From Acidobacteriota bacterium (GTDB lineage Bacteria; Actinomycetota; Acidimicrobiia; Spongiisociales; ZC4RG35), in assembly GCA_004356805.1 (NCBI GenBank), contig SMXW01000006.1, positions 1-41,175 of the forward strand: 41,175 nucleotides of DNA. Reading direction: 5' to 3'. The position numbers were made by a program, and so were the translations under genes. Below are positions 10,984 to 19,864 of this stretch, piece by piece (position 1 is the first letter of the stretch; the number at the start of each line of letters is the position of its first letter). The notes beneath the pieces are model-generated. The model was not told the origin of the DNA, made no database searches, and saw nothing but the letters and a program-made list of their open reading frames with translations.

Positions 10984-11030
10984 CGTTCCTGATGCGCCAG
11001 CGATCGCATTTGATCCATCGAGCCGTGTAG
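10984..11030 (-). repeat. Dispersed intergenic repeat, copy A (inverted relative to copy B)
   Basis: On the minus strand this 47-nt stretch matches 12711-12756 with four mismatches and one extra base. The core ATCAAATGCGATCGCTGG is identical, and both copies end in GCATCAGGAACG. The two copies flank the ABC-F gene in opposite orientation. No coding frame links them. Confidence 0.75.
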
Positions 11031-11101
11031 AACGCGTCGATCCTCTTCAGCTGGAGCTGAGCGGCAAGCTGTCGTAATCTGGCATCCCATCCCTTTCAAC
11101 C

Positions 11102-12700
11102 ATGCTGATCGCGCGCGACCTCCGTCTTGATGTTGGCACCCGGACTCTTGTCCGGGGAGCTGCTTTCAGCGTGCAGTCGGGCGACCGAATTGGGCTGGTG
11201 GGCCGAAATGGCACCGGGAAGACAACCCTGATGAGGTCACTCATGGGCGATGTCGAGCCGACCGAGGGGACCGTTCTCCGGTCTGGTCGAATCGGCTTTT
11301 TCTCCCAGGAAGCGGCACTGCCCGAACTGGAGCACCCCGATGCCACCGCCTTGGAGCGGATACTGATGGCTCGCGAGATCGGTGCAATGCAGCGCCGGAT
11401 CGAAGAGGCGAGAGCTCGACTCGACTCCCTCGAAGGCGAAGAGCGAGACAGAGCCATCGCCAAATTCTCCAGACTCCACGATGAGTTCGAGGCCAAAGGT
11501 GGATTTGTCGCCGAGGCAGAAGCCAAGCGGATCGCGTCAAAGATCGGCATCGGGAACGACGAGCTCCACCAGTCGGTGTTGACGATGTCCGGTGGGCAGC
11601 GTCGACGAGTCGAACTGGCGAGGATCCTATTCGCCGAGACCGATGTGCTCCTTCTCGACGAGCCGACCAACCACCTCGACCTTGATGCCAAGGTCTGGCT
11701 CATCGAGTATCTGAACTCATACAAGGGCGGAATGTTGGTTGTGTCTCACGATCTTCCGCTCCTGGATGAAGCCATCACCGAGGTGTTGGCGCTGGAACAT
11801 GGGGAGATCGAGCACTACCGCGGCAATTACTCGCACTATCTGGTGGAGCGGGACGCCCGTCGAGAACGTAAGGAGAAGGAACGAAAACACCAGGACGAGC
11901 ACATCGCTCGTCTCGAAGAGAACATTCGTCGCTTCAAGGGAACCACCGACAAGATGGCCAAGGTCGCCCGTGCCATGGAAACCCGCGTGGACCGGATGAA
12001 ACGCGAATTGGTCGAAGTGCAGAAGAGCGGCAAGAAGGTCAAGGTTGTCTTCCCCCAACCGGATCCGTCGGGACGGGTCCCTCTCGTGGTGACCGGGCTT
12101 GCCAAGGCATTTGGCGACAACCTGGTCTTCATCGACATCGAGTTCGCCGTCGAGCGGGGTGAGCGGATGCTGCTCATCGGTCTCAACGGTGCTGGGAAAA
12201 CCACCCTGCTTCGCATCCTGGCGGGAGTGGAGACCTCGGACCTGGGCGAGGTCTCACTGGGGCACAAGGCGACAGTTGGCTACTACGCGCAGGAACACGA
12301 GCAGATCCTCGAGGGTGTGACCGTGTTTGATCACATGAGAGAAGCTGCCCGGTTACCCGACCAGACCCTGAGAACCTTGCTCGGAACCTTCCTCTTGGCG
12401 GACAAAGTCGAACAGAACGCGTCAACCCTTTCGGGTGGGGAGAAGACCAAGCTCGCTCTGGCGATGCTGGTGGCCTCCCGGCCGAACGTGCTGCTGCTCG
12501 ACGAGCCCACCAACAACCTCGACCCGCAGGCGAAGGAAGCTCTTCTCGACGCGTTGACCCTTTATGAGGGGACTGTCGTACTCGTCAGCCACGACACCGA
12601 TTTCGTCGCCCAACTTATTCCGGACCGGGCGGTCCTGATGCCCGAGGGTGAGATGCGCTTCTTCGACGAGGAGCTCCTCGATCTGGTCGCTCTCGCCTGA
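11102..12700 (+). CDS. ABC-F family ATPase
   Basis: A 532-aa protein with two ATP-binding cassettes and no membrane helices, the ABC-F layout of ribosome-associated translation factors. First cassette: Walker A G-R-N-G-T-G-K-T (34-41), signature S-G-G-Q (163-166), then L-L-L-D-E-P-T-N-H-L-D. Second: G-L-N-G-A-G-K-T (360-367), signature S-G-G-E (444-447), then L-L-L-D-E-P-T-N-N-L-D. The charged linker between them (about residues 250-320) is the P-site-tRNA-interaction motif region. No C-terminal extension follows. Whether it is a housekeeping EttA/Uup-like factor or gives antibiotic protection cannot be told from sequence; the chromosomal context favours housekeeping. Confidence 0.92.
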   Translation: MLIARDLRLDVGTRTLVRGAAFSVQSGDRIGLVGRNGTGKTTLMRSLMGDVEPTEGTVLRSGRIGFFSQEAALPELEHPDATALERILMAREIGAMQRRIEEARARLDSLEGEERDRAIAKFSRLHDEFEAKGGFVAEAEAKRIASKIGIGNDELHQSVLTMSGGQRRRVELARILFAETDVLLLDEPTNHLDLDAKVWLIEYLNSYKGGMLVVSHDLPLLDEAITEVLALEHGEIEHYRGNYSHYLVERDARRERKEKERKHQDEHIARLEENIRRFKGTTDKMAKVARAMETRVDRMKRELVEVQKSGKKVKVVFPQPDPSGRVPLVVTGLAKAFGDNLVFIDIEFAVERGERMLLIGLNGAGKTTLLRILAGVETSDLGEVSLGHKATVGYYAQEHEQILEGVTVFDHMREAARLPDQTLRTLLGTFLLADKVEQNASTLSGGEKTKLALAMLVASRPNVLLLDEPTNNLDPQAKEALLDALTLYEGTVVLVSHDTDFVAQLIPDRAVLMPEGEMRFFDEELLDLVALA

Positions 12701-12710
12701 ATCCGGCTAG

Positions 12711-12756
12711 CTACGCGGCGCAATGATCAAATGCGATCGCTGGTGCATCAGGAACG
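12711..12756 (+). repeat. Dispersed intergenic repeat, copy B
   Basis: Begins 10 nt after the ABC-F stop. It matches copy A (10984-11030, opposite strand) over 46 nt and copy C (41071-41101) more weakly. It ends just before the paa promoter. The internal octamer GCGATCGC is palindromic but common elsewhere in this G+C-rich window. Confidence 0.75.
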
Positions 12757-12768
12757 CGTCCCTTTTTC

Positions 12769-12794
12769 CAAACGAACGTTCGTTGGTCTAAGAT
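12769..12794 (+). promoter_or_regulatory. Operator palindrome and -10 box of the paa operon
   Basis: AACGAACGTTCGTT (12771-12784) is a perfect 14-bp palindrome. From memory, the Thermus PaaR operator consensus is CNAACGNNCGTTNG; it fits here twice in overlapping register, at 12769-12782 and 12773-12786. The TAAGAT -10 box at 12789-12794 follows at once, so a bound repressor would block RNA polymerase. The likely ligand-responsive repressor is the TetR protein encoded at the end of the operon. Confidence 0.7.
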
Positions 12795-12800
12795 GTGGTG

Positions 12801-13730
12801 ATGTCACCCGAAGAACAGTTTCAGGCGATTGTCGACGCCGAGGACAAGATCGAGCCCTCGGATTGGATGCCGGAGGGCTACCGCCAGACCCTTATCCGCC
12901 AGATCGCCCAGCACGCCCACTCAGAGGTGATTGGCATGCAGCCCGAGAGCAACTGGATCACACGCGCCCCAACGCTCTATCGCAAGGCGATCCTCATCGC
13001 CAAGGTCCAGGACGAGGCCGGCCACGGGCTCTACCTCTACTCCGCCGCCGAGACGCTCGGCGTCGGACGTGACGAGATGCAGGAACTCCTCCACCAGGGC
13101 AAGCACAAGTACTCGTCGATCTTCAACTACCCGACACTCAGTTGGGCTGACATGGGGACAATCGGATGGCTGGTCGACGGCGCCGCCATCACCAACCAGG
13201 TCATGCTCACCCGCTGCTCTTATGGTCCTTATGCCAGGGCCATGGTGCGGATCTGCAAGGAAGAATCCTTTCATCAACGTCAGGGATATGAGCTTCTGAT
13301 CAGACTCTGCCAGGGCTCAGCCTCCCAGAAGGCGATGGCCCAGGACTCCATCAACCGCTGGTGGTGGCCGGCGTTGATGATGTTCGGACCCCACGACGGC
13401 GACTCGACCCATACCGAGCAGTCGATGAAGTGGAAGATCAAGAGGGTCACCAACGACGACCTTCGCCAGCAGTTCGTCGACATGACGGTCCGCCAAGCCG
13501 ACTACCTCGGTCTTGAAGTACCGGATCCCGATCTTCGCTGGAATGAGGAAAGGGGCCACTACGACTTCGGGGACATTGATTGGGAGGAGTTCTGGCGTGT
13601 CGTCAAGGGGAACGGCCCGATGAATCGCGAGCGTGTTGCCCACAAAGTCAAGGCGTGGGATGACGGAGCGTGGGTACGCGAAGCGGCGATGGCACACGCG
13701 GCAAAAGAAGAGGCCCGCTCGGCAGCATAG
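12801..13730 (+). CDS. paaA: 1,2-phenylacetyl-CoA epoxidase, catalytic subunit A
   Basis: Di-iron oxygenase subunit that epoxidises the aromatic ring of phenylacetyl-CoA. About 309 aa, the usual PaaA length. Ferritin-like helices carry the iron ligands: an E in the S-E-V-I-G region, D-E-A-G-H (helix 2), and K-E-E-S-F-H (helix 4). [11 protein letters not shown] is characteristic of PaaA. ATG 12801 lies 6 nt after a TAAGAT box with no ribosome-binding site, so the transcript is probably leaderless. GTG 12795 is the alternative start. First gene of paaABCDE-tetR. Confidence 0.95.
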   Translation: MSPEEQFQAIVDAEDKIEPSDWMPEGYRQTLIRQIAQHAHSEVIGMQPESNWITRAPTLYRKAILIAKVQDEAGHGLYLYSAAETLGVGRDEMQELLHQGKHKYSSIFNYPTLSWADMGTIGWLVDGAAITNQVMLTRCSYGPYARAMVRICKEESFHQRQGYELLIRLCQGSASQKAMAQDSINRWWWPALMMFGPHDGDSTHTEQSMKWKIKRVTNDDLRQQFVDMTVRQADYLGLEVPDPDLRWNEERGHYDFGDIDWEEFWRVVKGNGPMNRERVAHKVKAWDDGAWVREAAMAHAAKEEARSAA

Positions 13731-13742
13731 GAGGATTGGCTG

Positions 13743-14087
13743 ATGACTTACGACGTCCCCGTTGCCCCGGGCGAGAAGGCGGAGATCGAAGAGACCACGG
13801 AGCTGAGTGGCGAGAGCTGGCCAATGTGGGAGGTCTTTGTCAGGGCTCGTCGCGGCATATCCCACGTCCACATCGGGAGTCTGCATGCGCCCGATGCCGA
13901 GACGGCGCTCGAGAACGCCCGCGACGTGTACACCCGACGCGGTGAGGGTGTGAGCGTGTGGGTGGTCCCCAGCACCGAGATCCATGCCTTCGAGCCGGCT
14001 GCCGCGGCCGACTATGTCGAGGCCAACGAGAAGGTCTATCGGCTGGCAACGACCTATGAGATTCCTGAAGAGGTAGGCCAGATGTGA
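13743..14087 (+). CDS. paaB: 1,2-phenylacetyl-CoA epoxidase subunit B
   Basis: Small structural subunit of the epoxidase, 114 aa. The core W-P-M-W-E-V-F-V-R-A-R-R-G-I-S-H-V-H-I-G-S-L-H-A and the following A-R-D-V-Y-T-R-R are the PaaB family signature. It starts 12 nt after paaA behind a GGAGG site and overlaps paaC by 4 nt (GTGA). The N-terminal approximately 20 acidic residues are an extension over the E. coli protein. Confidence 0.94.
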   Translation: MTYDVPVAPGEKAEIEETTELSGESWPMWEVFVRARRGISHVHIGSLHAPDAETALENARDVYTRRGEGVSVWVVPSTEIHAFEPAAAADYVEANEKVYRLATTYEIPEEVGQM

Positions 14088-14842
14088 CGAATCAGATCAC
14101 CAGCACCGCTCCCCAAGGGACTTCTCCAGCCGATGCTGGCGACAGGATCACGACCCTTTTGGCACATGCCGACGACAACATGGTGCTTGCTCAGCGTCTC
14201 GGCGAACTGATCTCCAACACGGCTGAGCTGGAGATAGATATCGCGCTGGGTAACAAAGCTCTCGACCATCTCGGTGTGGCGAGGGCTTTGTACACACACG
14301 CCGGCAGCACCGAAGGTGAGGGACGAACCGAGGACGACCTCGCCATGTTCAGAACCGAGCGGGACTACACCAACCTCCTCCTTGTCGAACAGCCGAACGG
14401 TGATTTCGCCCACACCATGGTGCTCCAACTCTTTTTCGACGCCTATCAGATGGAACTCTGGAAAGATCTTTCGGGCTCCCCCGACCTGACGCTGGGTGGC
14501 ATCGCCGCCAAGGCGCTCAAAGAAGCCACCTACCACCTGCGATTCTCTTCAGGATGGGTCATCCGTCTCGGGGACGGCACGGAGGAGTCCCATCACCGGG
14601 TTCAGGATGGAGTTGACGCACTCTGGCGGTACACATCGGAGATGTTTGAAGGCGCGGCAGAGAAATATCGGTCGGCCTGGACCACCAGCATCGAAGCTGC
14701 CTTCGTCGACGCCAATCTCGAAATCCCATCCGACCCATATCAACGGACGGGTGGTCGGGGCGGCTTTCACACCGAGCACCTCGGGTTCTTGCTTGCCGAG
14801 ATGCAGTGGATGCAGCGGAGCTACCCGGGGCTGCAATGGTGA
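14084..14842 (+). CDS. paaC: 1,2-phenylacetyl-CoA epoxidase subunit C
   Basis: Ferritin-like partner subunit that forms the PaaAC core without its own active di-iron centre; 252 aa. A-D-D-N-M-V-L-A-Q-R-L-G-E, D-I-A-L-G-N-K-A-L-D-H-L-G and K-E-A-T-Y-H-L-R fit the family. A GTG start overlaps the paaB stop. The protein has a short low-complexity N terminus. It overlaps paaD by 7 nt. Confidence 0.94.
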   Translation: MTNQITSTAPQGTSPADAGDRITTLLAHADDNMVLAQRLGELISNTAELEIDIALGNKALDHLGVARALYTHAGSTEGEGRTEDDLAMFRTERDYTNLLLVEQPNGDFAHTMVLQLFFDAYQMELWKDLSGSPDLTLGGIAAKALKEATYHLRFSSGWVIRLGDGTEESHHRVQDGVDALWRYTSEMFEGAAEKYRSAWTTSIEAAFVDANLEIPSDPYQRTGGRGGFHTEHLGFLLAEMQWMQRSYPGLQW

Positions 14843-15303
14843 TCGCAGCCACCATCAGCATCGTCAGCCTCCGGAAAGTGGCAGCATCGGTTGTCGATCC
14901 GGAGATTCCGGTTCTGACGATCGATGACCTCGGGATTCTTCGGTCGGTCGAGCTAGACCAGGGTCGCGTCATCGTCACCATCACCCCGACGTACTCGGGC
15001 TGCCCGGCGATAGGCCAGATTGAGGACGACATCGTCACGGCATTCGAAAAGGTTGGAGTCGAGGATGTCGAGGTCGAAACCGTTCGTTTCCCGGCTTGGT
15101 CCACCGATTGGATCAGTGAGGACGGTCACCGCAAGCTGAGCGAGTTCGGAACTGCACCACCCGTCCCCGAGCCAGACGTCTTGTGCCCGCGCTGTGATGC
15201 CTCCGCCCCGAAACTGATCGCCCGTTTCGGCTCGACAGCGTGCAAAGCCCTGATGGTGTGCTCGTCCTGTGGTGAGCCGTTCGACTATTTCAAACAGTTC
15301 TGA
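14836..15303 (+). CDS. paaD: Phenylacetate pathway iron-sulfur maturation protein PaaD
   Basis: About 155 aa. The N-terminal MIP18/DUF59 domain (V-V-D-P-E-I-P-V-L-T-I-D-D-L-G, then P-T-Y-S-G-C-P-A) is followed by a cysteine-rich tail with Cys117, Cys120, Cys136, Cys142 and Cys145, which probably binds zinc. PaaD is thought to assist iron-sulfur or di-iron assembly of the epoxidase. ATG 14836 is preferred because it gives a 7-nt overlap with paaC; the frame stays open further upstream inside paaC. Confidence 0.93.
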   Translation: MVIAATISIVSLRKVAASVVDPEIPVLTIDDLGILRSVELDQGRVIVTITPTYSGCPAIGQIEDDIVTAFEKVGVEDVEVETVRFPAWSTDWISEDGHRKLSEFGTAPPVPEPDVLCPRCDASAPKLIARFGSTACKALMVCSSCGEPFDYFKQF

Positions 15304-16376
15304 TGAGTGAGCCCGAGTTTCATCAGCTGCGCGTCACGGAAGTGAGCCCACTCACCGAGGATTCAGTAGCTGTCACCTTCGATGTTCCTGACCAACTATC
15401 TGAGACCTTCGCCTATCTGCCCGGACAGCATGTAACCGTCCGAGCCTTCATCGCCGACGAGGATGTCCGCAGGTCGTATTCGATCTGCGCCAACGCCAAC
15501 TCGGACAAGTTGCGAGTGGGTATCAAGCGGCTCCCCGGAGGGGCCTTCAGCACCTACGCAACCTCCGATCTCAAGGCCGGCGATGTGCTCGACGTGATGG
15601 CGCCGGTCGGTGATTTCACCATCGAGATCGACCCCTCGAGTCCGCGTCGAGCTGTGGCCATCGCGGTCGGATCCGGCATCACACCTGTGATATCGCTGAT
15701 CGCGACATCCCTGGAGAGTGAGCCATTTGCCAGTTGGACGCTGCTGTTCGGCAACCGCACAGCCAACAGCATCATGTTCCTGGAGGAGCTGGAAGGGCTG
15801 AAGGATCGCTATAGAAGCCGATTCCAGCTCTTCCATCTGCTCAGCAGGGAGGGCTCTGACCTGCCGCTGCTCTCCGGCCGGATTGACGAGAACAAGATTC
15901 GGACGATCCACGACCGGCTTCTGGGGAACGCCCCGGTCGATGACTGGTACCTGTGCGGTCCGTACGAAGTGGTGATGATGGCGAGACAAACCCTCCGGAG
16001 CCTTGGCGTGGCAGAAGAAGCCATCCATGACGAGCTGTTTTTTGCCGGCCCCGTTGACTCCTCGACGCTTCCTCCAGAGCCGCCACCCGGAGAGGGCACG
16101 GTCGAGCTGACAGTGATCCTCGACGGGCGGTCTGTAGACACCCGGATGTCGGTTGGGACTTCAATACTCGACGCGGCACTTCGGGTGCGCTCTGAGCTGC
16201 CCTTCTCCTGCAAGGGCGGGATGTGCGCAACCTGCAAGGGGAGGATCGAGGAGGGCGAAGTGACGATGGAGAAGAACTACGCCTTGATCGATGAAGAGGT
16301 GGAGGCCGGATATGTCCTCACCTGTCAGTCGCACCCGGTTTCTGACCGGGTTGTGGTTCGTTACGACCACCGCTGA
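15303..16376 (+). CDS. paaE: 1,2-phenylacetyl-CoA epoxidase reductase subunit E
   Basis: Passes electrons from NAD(P)H to the PaaA di-iron centre. Order: FAD-binding barrel with R-R-S-Y-S-I-C (residues 55-61 region), NAD(P)-binding domain with G-S-G-I-T-P-V and Y-L-C-G-P, and a C-terminal plant-type [2Fe-2S] ferredoxin domain with Cys303, Cys308, Cys311 and Cys341. The length of 357 aa is typical. Its ATG shares one base with the paaD stop. It is followed after 2 nt by the TetR gene. Confidence 0.95.
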   Translation: MSEPEFHQLRVTEVSPLTEDSVAVTFDVPDQLSETFAYLPGQHVTVRAFIADEDVRRSYSICANANSDKLRVGIKRLPGGAFSTYATSDLKAGDVLDVMAPVGDFTIEIDPSSPRRAVAIAVGSGITPVISLIATSLESEPFASWTLLFGNRTANSIMFLEELEGLKDRYRSRFQLFHLLSREGSDLPLLSGRIDENKIRTIHDRLLGNAPVDDWYLCGPYEVVMMARQTLRSLGVAEEAIHDELFFAGPVDSSTLPPEPPPGEGTVELTVILDGRSVDTRMSVGTSILDAALRVRSELPFSCKGGMCATCKGRIEEGEVTMEKNYALIDEEVEAGYVLTCQSHPVSDRVVVRYDHR

Positions 16377-16378
16377 TA

Positions 16379-16951
16379 GTGTCGATCCGCAACACCCGAT
16401 CCGACGTTGTCGACGCCGCCGGCCGTCTTTTTGCCGAACGTGGCTACCACGGGACGTCGATGAGGGACCTCGGAAAGGAGTTGGGGTTACTCGGCTCTTC
16501 GCTGTATTCCCACGTCGACTCGAAGCAGGATCTGCTTGTCGCGGTGGTTGAGGAGGGCGCCCGGCTCTTCGAGGCATCGGCGGAACAAGCCCTTGAAGCA
16601 CCAGGGACAGCCCGCGATCGCCTTGCTGCGCTAATCGCCGGGCACGTGATTGTCGTCCTCGACAATGTCGACGTCGCTCGAACTTTCCTCAACGAGGCGC
16701 GAATGCTGGACGCCGAGCATCGTGATCGAATCGTCCAGGCCCGGGATCATTACGAAGGGGTATTCCGGTCGGTTCTGGCCGATGGGGCCCATGACGGGTC
16801 TTTCCGCCCAGACATCGATCCCAAGATGGCATCCATCTACATTCTTTCGGTCCTCAACGCATTGGAGCGATGGTACGACTCCACCGGTCCCCTCAACTTG
16901 GACGAACTGACCAACGAGTTGAACACGTTTCTCGTCGACGGGATCGGGTGA
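16379..16951 (+). CDS. TetR-family regulator, probable PaaR
   Basis: A 190-aa protein. The N-terminal TetR helix-turn-helix lies at about residues 8-50 (D-V-V-D-A-A-G-R-L-F-A-E-R-G-Y-H-G-T-S-M, then the L-Y-S-H-V-D-S-K-Q-D-L-L turn). The C-terminal ligand domain belongs to the large TetR group often linked to CoA thioesters. It is the last gene of the paa operon (GTG start 2 nt after paaE), and the palindrome at 12771-12784 is the obvious target, so it probably represses paa until phenylacetyl-CoA appears. Regulation is inferred from linkage only. Confidence 0.85.
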   Translation: MSIRNTRSDVVDAAGRLFAERGYHGTSMRDLGKELGLLGSSLYSHVDSKQDLLVAVVEEGARLFEASAEQALEAPGTARDRLAALIAGHVIVVLDNVDVARTFLNEARMLDAEHRDRIVQARDHYEGVFRSVLADGAHDGSFRPDIDPKMASIYILSVLNALERWYDSTGPLNLDELTNELNTFLVDGIG

Positions 16952-17006
16952 CCCTTGAGGTTCTGGTCCACTGGTAGTGTCCAGCCACCCTTCCAATAGG
17001 AGGTGT

Positions 17007-17279
17007 ATGACTGGACGAAGCGCAGCGAGAAGAACCGGCCGTCGTACGGCAAGACGCACATCGCGTCGGGTAAGTCGTCGACAGTCGTCGGATCTGGTCG
17101 CGGCAGCGCCGCTACCCGAGGAGGCACCGCCACCGACGGAGACGCCAGCCCCACCGCCACCCCCGGCTCCCACCGAGGAGGACAAATACGCCAAGCTCAA
17201 AGAGGCCAAAGAGCTTCCCGATGCAGGCATTCCCACCGAGGAAGAGTTTGCTGCCGAGAAGGCCAAGATCCTCGGTTGA
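17007..17279 (+). CDS. Small SHOCT-domain protein with Arg-rich and Pro-rich segments
   Basis: A 90-aa protein of three parts: an extremely Arg/Ser/Thr-rich N terminus (residues 1-30), a Pro/Thr-rich linker (about 33-60) and a C-terminal SHOCT motif (E-E-D-K-Y-A-K-L-K-E-A-K-E-L through T-E-E-E-F-A-A-E-K). SHOCT motifs are short C-terminal oligomerisation segments with no known catalysis. AGGAGG at 16998-17003 lies just before the ATG and selects this start. The basic part might bind nucleic acid or an anionic surface; function unknown. It is followed by argG after 45 nt. Confidence 0.7.
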   Translation: MTGRSAARRTGRRTARRTSRRVSRRQSSDLVAAAPLPEEAPPPTETPAPPPPPAPTEEDKYAKLKEAKELPDAGIPTEEEFAAEKAKILG

Positions 17280-17324
17280 CGAGGGCGCTCCCATTTCGGC
17301 AGAGGCTGCAACTGTGGGAGAAGC

Positions 17325-18515
17325 ATGAAGGTGGTCCTCGCCTATTCGGGTGGCCTCGACACGTCGGTGATCCTCGCCTGGCTCAGGGATGAATACGACG
17401 CCGAGGTGATCGCCTACACCGCCGATGTCGGTCAGGGCTCCGAGGTCGCCGAGGCTGCGGAAAAGGCACTCGCCACCGGAGCCATCGCCGGGGTCGTCGA
17501 CGACCTCAAGGAGTCCTTTGTCAACGACGCTGTGTTCCCGGCACTCCGTGCAGCCGCGGTGTACGAGAGTGAGTATCTCCTTGGAACTTCCCTGGCGCGG
17601 CCCATCATCAGTCAGGGACTGATCAAAACGGCCCGTGAATATGGGGCCGATACGATTTCGCACGGAGCCACTGGCAAGGGGAACGATCAGGTTCGTTTTG
17701 AGCTTGCGACCGCGGCCCTTGCCCCTGACCTGAAAACGATCGCCCCCTGGCGGGAGTGGGATCTCGGGGGGCGATCCGATCTGATCTCATACGCCGAGGC
17801 CAGGGGGATTCCCGTCCCTGTTACCAGGGATGCGCCATATTCGATGGACGCCAACCTCCTCCACATCTCCTATGAGGGTGGTGTTCTCGAGGATCCGTGG
17901 GCGGCTCCGCCGGCCGACATGTTCCGGATGACCGTCGATCCTACGGATGCGCCCGACGACCCCCAGGAGTTGACAATCGGATTCGAGGCCGGCACTCCGG
18001 TATCCGTAGACGGAACGAGACTGAGTCCGGTCGAGCTTCTTGCAGGCCTCAACGAGATTGGCGGGCGTCACGGCGTCGGTCGTGTCGACATCGTCGAGAA
18101 CCGGTTCGTGGGTATCAAAAGCCGGGGCGTTTATGAGACGCCCGGGGGAACGCTTCTGCACATCGGTCGCCGGGCAGTCGAGTCGATCGCGCTCGATCGT
18201 GAAGTACTTCACCTCCGTGATGACCTGGTGAGCCGATATGCCAGGATCGTCTACAACGGGTTCTGGTTCTCGCCCGAGCGAATCGCTCTGCAGGAGACGA
18301 TGGACTCGATTCAGGAGCCGGTGACAGGCGAAGCCCGTCTGATTCTGTACAAAGGCTCGGCTCGAGTAGTCGGGCGCAGATCGCCGAACAGCCTTTACGA
18401 CGAGGAAGAGGCCACCTTCGAAGCCGATGATGTCTATCGCCAGGCAGACGCTGAAGGGTTCATCAGGCTCAATGCTTTGAGGATTCGTGGCTACGGGACA
18501 GGACCTCGGTCGTGA
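17325..18515 (+). CDS. argG: Argininosuccinate synthase
   Basis: Joins citrulline and aspartate using ATP, step seven of arginine synthesis. ATP-pyrophosphatase P-loop Y-S-G-G-L-D-T-S is at residues 7-14. [15 protein letters not shown], the citrulline/aspartate-binding segment, and [13 protein letters not shown] are present. The length of 396 aa is normal. It overlaps argH by 4 nt. No ArgR box was recognised upstream. Confidence 0.97.
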   Translation: MKVVLAYSGGLDTSVILAWLRDEYDAEVIAYTADVGQGSEVAEAAEKALATGAIAGVVDDLKESFVNDAVFPALRAAAVYESEYLLGTSLARPIISQGLIKTAREYGADTISHGATGKGNDQVRFELATAALAPDLKTIAPWREWDLGGRSDLISYAEARGIPVPVTRDAPYSMDANLLHISYEGGVLEDPWAAPPADMFRMTVDPTDAPDDPQELTIGFEAGTPVSVDGTRLSPVELLAGLNEIGGRHGVGRVDIVENRFVGIKSRGVYETPGGTLLHIGRRAVESIALDREVLHLRDDLVSRYARIVYNGFWFSPERIALQETMDSIQEPVTGEARLILYKGSARVVGRRSPNSLYDEEEATFEADDVYRQADAEGFIRLNALRIRGYGTGPRS

Positions 18516-19861
18516 CCATGTGGGGCGGCAGGTTCGAAGGTTCCCTGTCAGAGGCAATGTGGAGATTCACCACAGACGAATCTGACCGCCGTCTCCTCCA
18601 GGTGGATATCGAAGGCTCAATCGCCCACGTCGAGATGCTTGGCGCCACCAACGTCATCGAGGCCCAAGAGGCGCAAACCCTCGCCAAGGGGCTTCGGACC
18701 ATCCTTGCCGAGGCGGAAGCCGACGAGTTTGCCTTTGAGACCACGGACGAGGATGTTCACTCAGCTGTCGAGCGGCGACTGGGCGAGATCGTTGGCGAGA
18801 CGGCCGGAAAGCTGCACACCGGGCGTTCCCGCAACGACCAGGTCGCACTCGACCTTCGTCTCTATCTGAGCCGGGCCGGTGCTCAACGCACAGAACAGCT
18901 CCACGGGTTCGCCGGCGTTATCGCGCAAATGGCCGAAACCCATGCTGAGACGGTTATTCCCTCGTACACCCATCTGCAGCAGGCCCAACCGACCACGCTC
19001 GGTCATCACCTTCTGACGTACGCATGGATGGCCCTGAGGGGGGCGGACAGATTCACCGATGCTGTCGGGAGAATCGCAATGTCCCCGCTCGGAGCCGGTG
19101 CCTCGGCTGGATCCTCTCTTCCGCTCGACCGCGAAGCTGTAGCGAAGGATCTCGAACTTGACGGTGTTATCCCCAACTCCCTCGATGCGGTGGGATCGAG
19201 GGACTTCGTCTCTGAGTATGTGTTCTGCTGCGCCCAGTCCATGATCGAATTGTCGAGACTCGCCGAGGAGATCGTCCTCTGGTCAACGAAAGAGTTCGGA
19301 TGGGTGTCCCTCGGTGACGAGGTGAGTACCGGTTCATCGGCCCTGCCCCAGAAGCGGAATCCGGATATAGCGGAGTTGATCCGGGGGCGAGCCGGCACTG
19401 TGGCCGGTGACGTGACCGCGATCCTTTCTCTCCAAAAAGGCCTGCCGCTTGCATACAACCGGGACCTCCAGGAAGACAAGCGGATCGTCTTTCATGCTGA
19501 CGACACGCTGGCATCGGCTCTGGAAGCCATGGTGGAACTGCTCGGCGGGCTCGAGTTTCACCCGCCGGCTCCAGGATCGGCAACAGTGAGTCTCGACTTG
19601 GCGGAGGCCCTGGTGCGTCGTGGTGTTCCGTTCCGCGAGGCTCATACGCTGGTAGGTGAGTTGGTGGCCGCTCTCGAATCCCGCGGGAAGACTCTGTCAG
19701 AGGCAACGATCGACGATCTGATCGAAATTGACCAACGCTTTGAGGAGGCAGATCTCGATCGGCTCGACCCGACCGCCTCAGTCAGGGCCCGGGCAACATC
19801 TGGCTCGGGGAGTCCCGAGTCGGTGCGAGATCAGATTGATGAGATACGGCGACGCATCTGA
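18512..19861 (+). CDS. argH: Argininosuccinate lyase
   Basis: Final enzyme of arginine synthesis, releasing fumarate. The fumarase-superfamily signature is present as [12 protein letters not shown] (usual form G-S-S-x-M-P-Q-K-K-N-P-D). The N terminus M-W-G-G-R-F is the standard ArgH beginning. GTG 18512 overlaps the argG stop; ATG 18518 is the in-frame alternative. The stop lies only 3 nt from the stop of convergent korB. Confidence 0.96.
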   Translation: MTMWGGRFEGSLSEAMWRFTTDESDRRLLQVDIEGSIAHVEMLGATNVIEAQEAQTLAKGLRTILAEAEADEFAFETTDEDVHSAVERRLGEIVGETAGKLHTGRSRNDQVALDLRLYLSRAGAQRTEQLHGFAGVIAQMAETHAETVIPSYTHLQQAQPTTLGHHLLTYAWMALRGADRFTDAVGRIAMSPLGAGASAGSSLPLDREAVAKDLELDGVIPNSLDAVGSRDFVSEYVFCCAQSMIELSRLAEEIVLWSTKEFGWVSLGDEVSTGSSALPQKRNPDIAELIRGRAGTVAGDVTAILSLQKGLPLAYNRDLQEDKRIVFHADDTLASALEAMVELLGGLEFHPPAPGSATVSLDLAEALVRRGVPFREAHTLVGELVAALESRGKTLSEATIDDLIEIDQRFEEADLDRLDPTASVRARATSGSGSPESVRDQIDEIRRRI

Positions 19862-19864
19862 GGC

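Noticed and set aside
12729-12740. GCGATCGC in the intergenic repeat as a HIP1-like element
   Set aside because: The octamer also occurs inside genes here (e.g. near 16614, 20664, 39884), as expected for this base composition.
12751-12768. T-run after copy B as an intrinsic terminator of the ABC-F gene
   Set aside because: The preceding stem is only about 3 bp around an ACGCGT palindrome, too weak to call.
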